A DNA stretch of 64,000 nucleotides from Magnaporthiopsis rhizophila (lineage: Eukaryota; Ascomycota; Sordariomycetes; Magnaporthales; Magnaporthaceae). The DNA lies in contig PYSS01000019.1 in the NCBI GenBank assembly GCA_003049465.1, forward strand, positions 248,001 through 312,000, read 5' to 3'. Position numbers and translations under genes: made by a program. Under the pieces are notes generated by a model that worked only from the letters and a program-made list of their open reading frames with translations, did no database searches and had not been told where the DNA came from. Of the stretch, positions 12,278 to 23,510 are shown piece after piece (position 1 is the stretch's first letter; each line of letters starts with the position of its first letter).

Positions 12278-13693
12278 GTTTTCTAGTTCTGGTATTCCTA
12301 GCTATGCTGCTCACTACCGCCACTCCTTGGTCGAGTGCTTACCCACCAATCAAAGGTGTGGACTAGCCGTCTTGCATTGCCAAAGTGGCTGCTTGAACGA
12401 CGCTGTCCACCTGCTTCCCTCAGACCATCTTTACGTACCGATGATCGCCTAACAAGACCGAGGAGAACAGCCCCACGCGGTATGAGCCGTACATGACGAC
12501 ATCATTTGGCCGCAAGCCCCGCATGACCGCGAAGGTCCAGGCAGCAGGTTGAAGAACAAGGTGCGACGTTCTCGCCGTCAGGTCCAGGGCCGAACATCAA
12601 GTAGATGCTCCGGTCTCCTATCATCAGATCCGATGTACTAATGCCATTCGTTAGGGAGCCTAAGAATAGAGGCGGCACCAGGCCATCGAAATCAATCCTG
12701 GGACGCGAATGGCGAGCTCGAGATGCCGACAGTGGAATGATTGCTTCGGTTGACCCAGCACAGAACAAAGAGAGCTGGAGGAAGCGTTCTCTCATCAGCC
12801 ACGCGAGATTTCCACACGGGTTTCTGTTAATAGATAGATAATAGAGTTGGATTTGGTTGATATTGTAGACCTTGGATCGCTGCTTGCGGGATAGGCAGGA
12901 GGTGAGCTCCGTTGTGGTATAGAATAGAATAGAAGGAAAGGAGTAGATGAGCCCGCAAATAGCTGATTCGGCCAGGTTACCATATCTCGGGCACGGTGAA
13001 CCCAACTCCATCGGCAGATCGCCCGACATATACAACGGCTACCGGATTATTCGAATGTCTGCTTGCCTCGGTAGGTGGTACGCATGGATGGTCTTGGACA
13101 GCGTACGGTTCATTCTCTGTTAGTGCGGGAGAAGCCGGAGAAGAGACACCAGAATCGCGCTCGACGCATCGAGAAAGCAAGAGTGCCGACATGCAGAGAT
13201 GAAGGTGAAAACATGAGCCAGATTGTCCGTGCCGTGGTATACAAGGTGATACAAAGCCCTTGGCGGAAACCCTCGATCAACAGCTTCAAGCTGCCGTCTA
13301 CACGCCGGCGTTCATGTTTAAGCGAATCGTATGTAAGGAAGCTGGCGTAGTGCCCACCCAGCCATCCGATGGAAGCCGATCGCGGGGTACACCTGGATGG
13401 ATGAGGATCCATCGAACGTGGGCATGATAAGTGGGGTAAATGTCCGATAGGCTGGTAACGGCGCGGGAATGACGGACAGGGACAGGGATCGGCAGATATT
13501 TTTTTTCCTTCTTCTTTTTATCTCTTTGGTCACGGCCCGAAATGGACGCAAAATCTACATTGGAGTTCCAAGTCGAGCACTGCTTCGTAAATGCGTATCA
13601 GCCTACTATCACTTGGCGTTCAATAGAGCTGGGCCCTCCCAAACCTTGAACACGTAAACCCCCAATGGCATCATCATAGCCGTCAAAGCCACC
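12278..13693. other. Intergenic stretch, no assignable gene
   Basis: The longest open frame is on the reverse strand at 12502-13035. It lacks any family signature and its sequence does not look conserved. A simple gatagata tract occurs near 12832. I see no RNA gene or transposon signature. Confidence 0.4.
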
Positions 13694-15088
13694 ATGGGGC
13701 CGTCCTACCACCACCTCGCCGTCTCGCTCCGCCGGTCCATCAACCCTACCGCCGCCCTCCACGCCACGCGAGGCCGGCCGACCATCGCGGCCTCGACGGC
13801 GCCGCAGCGGTGCTTTCACCGAACCGCCCCACCATGCCTGCCACGGCAGCGCAGCTTTTTCACCTCCAACGTCCTGATGCAGCAGCAAGATGGGGGCAGC
13901 AATGAGCCCGCAGCCAGCCAGTCCGACTCGTCAAAGCCCGACCAGAGCAGCAGACAGACCCAGACCACCAAGGCAGCATCGCCAAAACGCACCAAGCCAC
14001 CTGTGGGGCGCGGCAAAAACCCGCTGCGCGCCGTGGCCGCCAAGGCTCAGCGCCAGCCCACCGGCGGTGGCGGCGTCAGTAGTAGCCGAGGCAGCGACGG
14101 CGGCGTCTGGGAGCGTTTGCATGACGACGGCGACGACGGGGGAGCGTCGCTCGTCAGCGCCGTGTGCGTGGCCGAAGGGTTCGCCATGGACAAGGTCACG
14201 GCCATCCTGTCGTCGCACGGCTTCTCGCTCGACCCGGACGGGACCGGGTTCGAGCCGCACGAGGTGGTGCACGCGCGCGGCCAGGCGCAGGGCGACATCT
14301 TCGTCTTCCCCTCTGGCACCGTCGTGACCTGGGGCCTGCCGCGCGACGTGGCCGAGTCGCTGGCCACGCGCACGCTGCTGCCCGCGGCCGAGGAGCCGCA
14401 CCTGCGCAGCCGCGAGAGCGAGGACCTCGTCTTCGTCAAGGACCCGGACCGCGAGATCAGCGCCGTCGTCGGCGACGAGACGGTCGTCCTGGGCACCCGG
14501 CGTGAGTGCGAGCAAAGCGAAGATGGTGGCGGTGGTGGTGGTGGACGCCTCGACACCACGCTAGCCCAGATCGCCTTCTCGTCCGGCCTGGCGCAGAGCA
14601 CCAAGCTGGCCGTGCTCGAGACGTCGCTGGACGGCTACTTCGAGTCGGTGCGCCGCCTGCCCGAGAACCTGTCGCGCGGCTCGGACCTGCGGCTCAACAA
14701 CCGGCGCTTCATACTGCAGAAGACGGGCGAGCTCCTCAGCCTGCGCGCCCAGCTGAACCACTACTCGGAGCTGACCGACTCGCTGCCCGACATCTTCTGG
14801 GAGAGCCGCGGGTCCGAGCGGAACCTCGAGGGCTACTTCGACCAGGTCGGCAAGGCCCTCGACGTCCGCGTCCGCATCCGCACCCTCAACGAGAAGATGG
14901 ACTACGCCCAGGAGATGGCCGGCGTCCTGCGCGAGATGTCGGCCCAGAAGCACGGCACCCGCCTCGAGTGGATCATCATCGTCCTCATCGCCGTCGAGGT
15001 CATGTTTGAGCTCCGCCGCGTGTACATGGAGAAGCACGATGATGACGTGCCGCCGCGGCCGAGTGCCTCCAACGTGGAGCCAGTATAG
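13694..15088 (+). CDS. DUF155 mitochondrial protein (RMND1/Mrx10-type)
   Basis: This is a single-exon gene of 464 codons. The first ~60 residues are rich in Arg, Ser and Ala with almost no acid, which fits a mitochondrial presequence. The core, from about residue 155 to 430, has the DUF155 order: AEGFAMDKV, then GDIFVFPSGTVVTWG, then EDLVFVKD, then IAFSSGLAQSTKLAVLE, then SLRAQLNHYSELTDSLPDIFWE, ending in a hydrophobic segment (IIIVLIAVEVMF) near the C-terminus. RMND1/Mrx10 proteins are inner-membrane proteins linked to mitochondrial translation. An internal low-complexity insertion of Gly and Glu/Asp lies near residues 272-285. The nuclear-encoded paralogues Rmd1 and Rmd8 share the domain, so the exact orthologue is inferred. 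Confidence 0.85.
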   Translation: MGPSYHHLAVSLRRSINPTAALHATRGRPTIAASTAPQRCFHRTAPPCLPRQRSFFTSNVLMQQQDGGSNEPAASQSDSSKPDQSSRQTQTTKAASPKRTKPPVGRGKNPLRAVAAKAQRQPTGGGGVSSSRGSDGGVWERLHDDGDDGGASLVSAVCVAEGFAMDKVTAILSSHGFSLDPDGTGFEPHEVVHARGQAQGDIFVFPSGTVVTWGLPRDVAESLATRTLLPAAEEPHLRSRESEDLVFVKDPDREISAVVGDETVVLGTRRECEQSEDGGGGGGGRLDTTLAQIAFSSGLAQSTKLAVLETSLDGYFESVRRLPENLSRGSDLRLNNRRFILQKTGELLSLRAQLNHYSELTDSLPDIFWESRGSERNLEGYFDQVGKALDVRVRIRTLNEKMDYAQEMAGVLREMSAQKHGTRLEWIIIVLIAVEVMFELRRVYMEKHDDDVPPRPSASNVEPV

Positions 15089-15319
15089 CAGCAGCGGCAG
15101 CAGAGGCAGCAGTCGAACTCTTGGCGTGCGGAATGAAATCCCTCCCCCACCCTCAGTACACGTTTTGCCGTGCTGGCCGGCAATCTCACGACAGGTTATG
15201 TCTTTCTACACTCTAAATGATACCCATTCTTTTCCTCTCATCTCTTCCTCATTTTCCGATGCATTATGTACCATGTCGGCCAAACCCAACAGTGCCGGGG
15301 TAGGGAGGTGGTAAAGCCG

Positions 15320-18134
15320 TTATCTAAAAAGCCTTGCGATCCCCCTGCGCTCTTTCCGCGCGGCCAGCAGCTCCGCGGCAGCCCCGTGCCCGTATTCCGT
15401 TGCCCAGCACCACGGCGTTTTCCCAAAGCGGTCCCTCACCCTTTTGTCGACGCCTAGCTCTAGTAGCAGCTTCACAACACCCTCGTCCCCGTTTTCCGCT
15501 GCCCAATGCAACGGCGTTTGCCCGAAACGGTCCTTCGCCTCCTTATCAACACCCAGCTCCGCCAGCAGCCTTATAACCGCCTCATGCCCTTTTTGGGCGG
15601 CCATATGTAGCGGCGTCCGCTCCCTATCATCTTTCGCCTCCTTGTCGGCGCCCATCTCTGTTAGCAGTTTTACGATCATCGCGTGCCCGTTCGCCGCGGC
15701 CCAATGCAAAATGGCGTAAACCCGAAATGATCCGTCGCTGTTTTATCGGCGCCCAGCTCCACCAACAGCCTTGTAACCGCCTCGTGCCCCTTTTTCGCGG
15801 CCCAATGCAACGGCGTTTCCCCGGAACGGTCCCCCGCCCAATTATAGGCGCCCAGCTCCGCCAGCATCCCTATAACCGCCCCGTGCCCTTTTTGGGCGGC
15901 CAAATGCAGCGGCGTCCGCTCCTTATCATCTTTCGCCTCCTTGTTGGCGCCCATCTCTGTTAGCAGTTTTACGACTGCCTCGTGCCCTTTTTGGGCGGCC
16001 AGATGCAGCGGCGTCCACCCCCCTTTACCCTTCGCTCCCGTATTGGCGCCCAGCGCCGCCAGCAGCTTTACGACTGCCTCGTGCCCTTTTTGGGCGGCCA
16101 GGTGCAGCGGCGTCCAGCCGAACTTGTCCTCCGCTTCGATAGCCGCGCCTTTGTCGAGCAGTAGCTTTACCAAGGCCTCGTCCCCGTTCCCTGCGATCCA
16201 CGACAGCGGCGTCCGGAGGTATTCACTGTCCTTTGTCTCGATAGCGGGGCCTTTATCGAGCAGTAGCTCCACGACGGCCTTGTGCCCGTTCTTTGCGGCC
16301 CACAACAACGGTGTTTGGTCGTTGAGGATCCTAACATCATTGGTAGCACCAACGACTAGATCGCGGATCATCTTTACTGTCTCCTTGCCGTGACCTGGAT
16401 GATCGCCTGTGCTTCTCAGTGCCGTCCTATACACCTCAACCGCTTTCCGGAGATTTTCCCCAGCGTCTTCGTATCTTTCCATCCCATTCAATAATATCCC
16501 GAAATCCCACGATCTGACAACTTTGTCCAAGGGACCCTCCCGCTCGCTTATGAAAGATTCACAACCTCGATCTTGTGGCTTGCGTTGAGATGCGTCCCAG
16601 TCCCAGACAAGTACGAAGTCGATTGGAGATGTTGTGATCGGTCGTAAACGGTCCGATGATTCGCTATCTTTCAGAGGAGCCGCAATTGTGATAATTTCCG
16701 AATAGCAGTCGCGCACCCTGACGATGGTAGGCTTCGGCGCCCCTTGCAGAAGACAAACGGCATCCCCCGGGCGAATAAGTTTGGCCGAGGGCTGGAGGAG
16801 GAGTTGAGTGCTCTTTTGCCCTTGCGCGTCGAAGTAGCCAAGGCTGTTCTTCCAAACAATGCCGATGCCTTGCTCATCGCCTCGGGGATCAACCAAGGAC
16901 ACTTTGCCAAGGATGTAGCCTTTGCCCCGAACCACCGCCATGGACCGCTCATTCCACGTATCCACAGACATCTGGTCGGACAGGGAGAATTGGACAAGTT
17001 TCCGAAAAACCTCTGCCCAGGAAGCCGTGTAGTCTGCTTCGTATAGCCCTGCCGTCTTGGGGTCCCTGGGGTCGTCGGAGCTCATACCGAGCAAGGCGTA
17101 GACCTTGCCGAGAGGGTTCGTAGCTTCGCGGGTGTGGAACATATCTACCAGCTCGCCGAGAGGACGGATGTTGAGAGAGAATTTGCTTGGCAGACTTGTT
17201 TCAGGCAAGCTCGTTCCGTACTGGGGCCTGACAACTGCGTCTCGTATGAGACGGGTTATGGGAGGGATTAAATCCCGTAGAGCTGGGTGCGAGTCGTAGG
17301 ACAGGTTCGATTCGCCGAGGCCTAAGCAGAATATATATCCATCAACTGCCGAAGAGCCACATTTGATCAGGACTTGTCGAGCTGCGGCAGCCTCTTGAAG
17401 AACCTAAATCCATCCATCAGTAAATGTGTACTTTATTGTTATTGTTTGCCACGTACCCAGATGCGCCGAAACCATGGCCGTTCAAGTAGAGTGAGGATTG
17501 CTTGCTGGTCGATGGCCGGAGTTGCGCGGCGCTCCCCGGCGGCCCTGCATAGTGCTTCAAACGCCCGGTCGCTATCACTTGCCGCTTTTCCGAGCCAGAC
17601 GATAACGCGACTAGCGTTGCCATAAATCTTGGCCATGGACTGAACCTGCTGTCTCTTTTCGTCGCTGTTTCCCTGGTTGATGCAAACAGCATCCGTCCAG
17701 ATGATTCGTTCGAGAAGGCGATCCCGAAGGTACGACAAGGCTTCGTGAAGGTTTGCCGTGACGAGCAAGTAATGGTCGTTTCCGGTGGATGGAGTGGCAG
17801 ATGAACCCCCGCTTTTGTCGTTTGACTGGACATAGATGGGTTGCTTGTTTTCCTCAGAGCCCCATACATACGACAAAGCTTCGTATAGATGTATCGCTTG
17901 GCCTGGTTCCTGCAGGGGATACTCGAGAAGCTGGCATCGTATGGGCGCCTCCTTGTCTTCGTGCGGCATGAGGCGAAGCAAACGAATGCTACCGTGCGAT
18001 AGAGGAGAGTAGCGGTATTCGTTTCCAAGGCTGCTGGAGGCTCCGTCTTTGGAATCATTTGGGGGGACACCGCTGGCCCTCGAGGTTGCCCTGTCGAACT
18101 TGGGCCCGGATTCCGATCGCACAGACGCAGCCAT
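15320..18134 (-). pseudogene. HET-domain protein with ankyrin-repeat array, frameshifted in repeat 7
   Basis: Exon 1 (18134-17457) starts MAASVRSESGPK and carries the HET domain: YEALSYVWG near residue 86, then IWTDAVCINQGN, then MAKIYGNASRVIVWLG. A 53-nt intron (17456-17404) joins RRIW to VLQEAAAA. The middle has EATNPLGKVYALLGM, a typical HET follow-on block. Ten ankyrin repeats of 33 residues follow, starting TPLLWAAKNGHKAVVELLLD. The frame shifts at about 15706-15713 inside repeat 7: one frame ends shortly after at 15676-15678, while the other continues with HWAAANGHAMIVKLL through four more repeats to a stop at 15320-15322. HET proteins act in fungal non-self recognition and regulated cell death. 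No NACHT or other NTPase domain lies between HET and ankyrins. The gene may be full length, truncated, or miscalled at this site. Confidence 0.8.
15329..16316 (-). repeat. Ankyrin-coding tandem repeat array, 99-bp period
   Basis: About ten 99-bp units encode the ankyrin repeats. A higher-order pattern is visible: the three-unit block beginning near 15980 (TEMGANKEAKDDKER onward) and the block beginning near 15681 (TEMGADKEAKDDRER onward) are closely similar and lie about 299 bp apart, which is three units plus the 2-nt frameshift. Near-identical strings such as gtgccctttttgggcggcca recur in several units, which suggests recent homogenisation. Confidence 0.85.
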
Positions 18135-20151
18135 GATTGATGCAAGGGATAAAGTAGTTTGCGGTATCTCCCTATACCCCTGGGTCTTCGTTTAGAACAA
18201 TAAGGACGATTTCAATGTGAGTAGTTGGAGCTTTGCAGGCGGTTGCCGTGGTGCTATCTTCGGGAGGCCTCACGATGGATGGTATCAACGCTTGAATTTG
18301 GTTGTTGCAGCAATCATTCGGAATCCTTCTGTTCCCCGCGCGTTGGACTTTGCAGCCTGACCGGCGGGCGTCAAGAACACAGCCTGCCTCACTCCCAGGC
18401 CACCGATTGGCCACTTTGACACCACCTAGTAGTTGTCACGAGGTGGTATCGCGAACCGCAGCGGAGACGGACGTCGCATTTGAATCTATCTACTATACAC
18501 CTAACCCCTGGTTGGTTTGTAAGTGTGGGCCCCCCGTCGCGACTTCACCCATATAAGCATAAAAGTGGCAAGCCTTGTTAAAAACTCCAAATTACAACGG
18601 GATTTTCCTAGGGAAAAAAAGCGATATTTATATCGTTTAATATATTTCCCAATCATCCAACCCCGAACGATTCGATTCTGATATCGGGATCCGGAATTGT
18701 GCATTTTTCTGGTGGCAAAGTCGTGACATGGCGCCCACAGTTACCAATCAACCCGGGGTTGGGTGTCACGGGACTAGACCAAGGTAGTACCCGTTACACC
18801 AAAGCAAAAGGGAACGTTGTCATATCCGGGGCTACGACGTGCTTGGTCCTCATATAAGGGATCGTACCGTGACATTGGGTGTCGGCTGAGCAGCACTTTT
18901 TCGGACTGTCCAAAACCGTTGTGCGATCCCCGAGGCGCCCCAGCTGCTTCTGCGGATCCACGGCTGTCGCCTCGTTGAGCTGAGCGAGCTGTCGTGATGG
19001 CCTCGGAGATCGAGGAGCTTGCCGGCATCTCCGTCGTTGTTATTGAGCCAACTCGATCTTGCCGTCGTAATACGCCTCGCTAAGCTACGAGTTTCTGATA
19101 TCCACGCGTTTCGGGTTGTTTTAACACGCACTCGTCTAGCATTCCCACCAGACGGATGGTTTACAGGTTTGGTGCGTCGGCCTTGTAGATGGGGGGTCAC
19201 GCAAAGCCGAAGCGACCATATCCACCACAAGGCCGATTTCGCATGGCTACGGGCCTTACCCCTATCCTGACAAGTTGTTTGAGTCGGTGATCTTAGGCTC
19301 TCTTTAACTGACTCCCAGGCCCGCTTCCCGGCCCGACCCGAGCGGCTCGGATGGTGCCATGATGCCTGGCTGGCTCGTGGCGGTAGACGGTTCCACTGAC
19401 GGTCATCTGCTGCGGTCCACACCAGGCCGCGGCCGAAAAGACCAGCTTGAGCCTTGAGGACATGGTAGCCTGCATGGAAATCCATCCTCAGCAGCAAAGT
19501 GAAATATCTCTCTCATTTAGTAAGTATCAAAAAAGACACGTGGAATCTGGCGAATGGGATGGACCAACGCTTGGCGGGCTTAGTTATTCTTCTCTATAGC
19601 ATGCCAGCCGTTAAAATATCCAGACGCAAGCCCCGATGCGCTATTGCACGGACGTTTGCCTCCAACTACCTACGTTCGGCTGCGTCCTATCTTACTGCCA
19701 AGATCCTCTCTCTCTTGTCATTAGACTAGACCAGCAACCCAATGTGCCCTCGACTCGACGCCCCGCCACGTTTGAGAAACAAGAAGGAACTAACTAATAA
19801 GCCGGGCCTTGACCAGCCAGGCTGCGTCGATGACCGACAACGTGGCCTAGCCTTCCCTTTTATCAACGTGCGCCACCAAAAGAAACCAGAAAGATAGGGA
19901 GAACCAAGAAGAATGAGAATATTAGACTGAAAGACAAGGTATAAAGAAAACGCGAGGGTTAAAAAAGTAATTTTTAAAGTATTGTGTGACACGAGCAGCA
20001 CGCTCCCCTGCTTCACCGAGAGAGAGAGACCTTGGGTAGCGGGGGTGCGAAGAGGTGGTAGCGGCGATGCGCAGCAAGCCCTCTAGCCCCCCGCCAGTCT
20101 CCACTTTGTTCTTCTCAACCAGGGGGGTCAAGAATCGGCGGCTCCGTCGCG
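18135..20151. other. Intergenic stretch with transposon-like sequence
   Basis: A 2-kb gap between two convergent-free genes. It holds an AT-rich patch at about 18560-18700, a possible LTR (18518-18728) and otherwise no recognisable coding sequence. Open frames on the reverse strand between 18774 and 19497 have no family signature. Confidence 0.45.
18518..18728 (+). mobile_element. Possible LTR with adjacent primer-binding-like site
   Basis: The segment begins TGTAAG and ends GTGACA, so it has TGT...ACA termini. It contains a TATA-like stretch (catataagcata at about 18549) and is followed immediately by tggcgcccacag (18729-18740). That string has the form of the TGGCGCC-type primer-binding sites placed directly after the 5' LTR in many fungal gypsy elements. 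No second LTR or coding region was found, so this would be a solo or truncated LTR. The call rests on short motifs only. Confidence 0.3.
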
Positions 20152-23100
20152 TCATGATTGAGGTCTAGACTGCGCTCCGCCAGGGATAGGCACAGGCACG
20201 GGGGATGGACTCGCGTGCGAGAACCCAGCGGGGCTCGCGCTCATTTGCTGCCGTTGATGCGGCTGCATAGGAATCCCATTCATGGACGGCGATGCGCCCC
20301 CTGGCGTGCCCACCACACCTGCTGGTGACGGTACCTGTGGTCTCGGACCGGCTCCGGGGGTCATCTGCCCCATCATGCCGCCGTGCCCCGGTCCTGCCTG
20401 GCCAAGCGCCCGGTTAGCCGCCACGGCGGCCAGTTGCTTCTGGACATCGAAGTTCCCTTTCAAGCCGATGCCCGCGAGCCCTGCGTTGGCACCCACGTCG
20501 CCACCACCTTGCATGAGCTTATCATTGAGAGCGCCTGCCTGCTGCTGCTGCTGCACAGATCTACGAACCTGGGCCTGCAGGGCCGCCTGAGCTTGAGATT
20601 GCTCGACAAGCTGGCTCTGCTGTGTGTCCGTCATGTGCGTGTAGAAGCCAGAGGGCCCCAGCGACGGCGACATGCCCTGCGAGGTCCCGTTTGGCTGCAT
20701 GCCACCACCTCCAGGGGTCATGGAGTATCGCTGCCCCTGGCTAGGCGTCATGGGACTGGGAGCAGACGGTGCATACGGCTGATATCTGGACTGCCCCTGC
20801 ATTTGTTGTGCATGCTGCTGCGGCTGTGGGTGGTGTTGCTGCGTCTGCCCATACGCATGCTGCTGAGCAACGCCCATCTGCGGCTGTGGAGGCCGTGGCG
20901 GCATGTTGGCAGCGCCATTGGTGTATTGTGGATATCCCTGTCGCTGGCCTGGGTGTTGTGAGTGGTGCGGCTGTTGCTGGTGCTGGTACATTTGTTGCTG
21001 ATGGTGCTGCGGAGCTTGTTGATGCTGCTGCATTGGATAGCCTGGCGTATACCCCTGCCCGGAACCGGGGAACCTATGTTGCGGCTGTGTGGGTGTGCCA
21101 ACGGGAGCGCCGGGCGCATAGCCATGCGGCAAGCGCTGGGTTGGGGGTTGGCCCGGTGTACCCGGATATTGCATGTTGGTGTGACCGTACGGCGTCTGCG
21201 ACTTGGCCAGCTGCTGGGCATATCCTGGCTGGTATCCATTTGGCTGGCGGTATTGTTGCGGAGGCGTCGGACGGTGTTGTGGATGTTGCTGCATTTGAGG
21301 GTGTGGGGACTGCTGAGGATGAGGCTGATGCTGGGGCATCTGCGGCTGCATGCCACCCGGCATTGGCGGCCGCTGGTGCATCGGCTGGGGCAGGGCCTGA
21401 CCGGGGCTCGGTTGATAGTATGGGGGAGGGGCCGTGTTGGGCACCGGCGGCCGATTTTGGTTCGCAAAATACCCTTGCTGCTGATTGGAATACGGCACCC
21501 CAGCCGACATGCTGGGCGTCCTGTGGGGCTGCCGAGATGAGCTCGCCGAAGCCTGCGCCACCTGCTGTCTCTGCTGTTGCTGTTGCGCCTGCTGCACCAT
21601 CTGCTGCTGCTGCTGCTTCTGTCGTGCCTTGACTGCAGCCTCGTCCTCCTCGTTGACTCCGGGACGAACATCGGTTCGAATCTCTATCTTGGTGCTGATG
21701 AAGAGATCTCCCAGTTTGTCGCCGTCGAGCCTTGAGACGGCGTACGGTGGCAGTTCCAAGATGATGTCCAGGAGATGATTCTTTAGCGCAACATAGGCCT
21801 CCATCTCCTCGTCGCCCGGTTGTTGGACGATTAATGAACCGCCATGAAGCAAGTCCACATTGACGGGTTCTGTCGATCTGCGGTTCTTGCTGGTCGGCAG
21901 CGTCAAGTTGCGGTTGCGTTGGTAGGACGCAAGCGTCTCAATGAGATCCGAGGCCTTGGCCAGTTTGTCGTCTATGCTCTGTGCCTTGTCCGTCTCGGTG
22001 TTTGCCGTCGTTTCCTCGAGGCTGGGGTCGATAAGCTCTTCCCAGTTCGAAATTGCCTCTTTGACGATATCTTCGTCGATATCATCTACCAGCTGCTCCC
22101 CCTCGGCGTGTTCATCCGGCGTACCGTCCGATGATTCGTCCGCCTCAATCATCCTTTGGTATTGTCGTTGCCCCACGCGCTGCCACCAGATGCGGCCAGC
22201 CTGTGTGGAGGAGACCACTGCAGACGAGTCGTCCTTGGAGGGCGCAAAACTGGTGAACGCCCTGCGGAATAATGTCTCCATCTCTGACATTTCCAGCTCG
22301 ACTGACGATGGTTTGTGACCGGCCAAGCTCTGCGCTCGCTCTCTCTGCCTGGTCTTAACATGGGAGTGTGATGATGGTGTCGCGTTGGTGTAGTCGACCC
22401 ACTGTCCGACCGAGACAGGCTGAGAGAAGTAGGTATGTCCCGCCCTGTAGCTGCACTTCTCGATGGGATCAGGGTGGTAAAAGCCGAGCACGTTGCCCTT
22501 AGTCGTAGTCTTGGCCGTCTTTGGGGCTTGCAGGGTGGGCAGGTTAGCAGCGGGCGGGAACAGTTGGCCCAGCGTCGGCGCCTGGGCGCTTTTCTTGAGT
22601 GTGGGCGTGTAAGGTATGACCTTGGTGGCTATTACGCCAGGTGGGAGCCTCGCTGAAGACACATCTTTGAAGACGCCCTCGGAGCGATTCGACGTCCTGA
22701 CCGGCAACTGAAGATTTGTGTAGAGCGTCTTGGGCTGGGGGCCCAGGCCATAAACGGACAATGCGAATCGCCCCTCGGGCTGCTCGCCGGGAAGACCTGA
22801 GCTGGGAAGTGCGCCGACAACTACAGGGTACGCGATTTCGCGACGATACAGCTCCAGCGCCTGCTTCCTAAACGCATGCGCCTGTGCGATGGCTTCATCG
22901 CGAGCCTCCGAGATGGAAGATTGCAGCTCGGAGATTGCGTCATCAACAACTCGCTTGATGTCAGCCACGACATCATCCAGGGTTGCATAGCGATCGTTGG
23001 ACACCTTGTCGTCGATAGTGGTGATGTTGGTGCCAGTGGGGGCAGGAGTGGAAGAAACGTCGTCTTCGGCCTTTTGCCGTTTTGCTTGTGGCTCGTCGGA

Positions 23101-23510
23101 CGTGGCATCTGTCGCGATGGGTCGCGCGAGAATCGAGGGCTTGGGATCGTGTCTGTGAAGAGGCAGCCAGGAGGTCGAGGCGTCAGCAAAGAGGGAACCT
23201 TGGGCGAGACCGTCGCAAAGCTTGACACACTGAGTTGAGCGCAAGGAGGACAAGAGGCAAGGGGAGGTGCGGCATACCGGCGCAAAACTTCGTGGAAATC
23301 CCGAATGAGCTCCTTCTCGTCGCGCTGGCGCGGCTGGTTTCCATTGACTGCAGGCGGCACTCCATCGATGCCGTTGGCCTTCTGGACGGCCGGGGCGTCG
23401 TCGGTCGCGTCGCGTTTCCGCTTTGTCGAGGATGTCGATGAATCTGGTGAGGCGGGAATTGATGGAGGTGCGCCCAGGCCATTGACCTGGGCGGGTGCGA
23501 CGGCCGCCAT
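20152..23510 (-). CDS. Gln/Pro-rich conserved fungal nuclear protein, function unassigned
   Basis: ATG at 23510 starts MAAVAPAQVNGLG. Exon 1 contains a basic KRKR stretch, a likely nuclear signal, and ends in EVLRR. An intron (23277-23153) joins it to HDPKPSILARP. The N-terminal half (to about residue 530) looks folded and conserved: ISEARDEAIAQAHAFRKQ, YGLGPQPKTLYTNLQLP, GFYHPDPIEKCSYRAGHTY, GRIWWQRVGQRQYQRMIE. From about 21620 to 20170 the protein is dominated by Gln, Pro, His and Gly, typical of transcription or chromatin-associated factors. The composition and the block LIRDFHEVLRR would fit a chromatin-complex subunit, but I cannot name the family. The tail is low-complexity and ends AQSRPQS. 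Confidence 0.75.

Noticed and set aside
12502..13035. Reverse-strand open frame of 177 codons
   Set aside because: No family signature, irregular composition and no flanking exons that extend it.
17300..17320. ggttcgattcg, resembling a tRNA B box
   Set aside because: It lies within HET coding sequence and no A box or cloverleaf surrounds it.
18850..19497. Reverse-strand frame of 215 codons
   Set aside because: Arg/Ser-rich composition typical of a chance frame; no conserved blocks.
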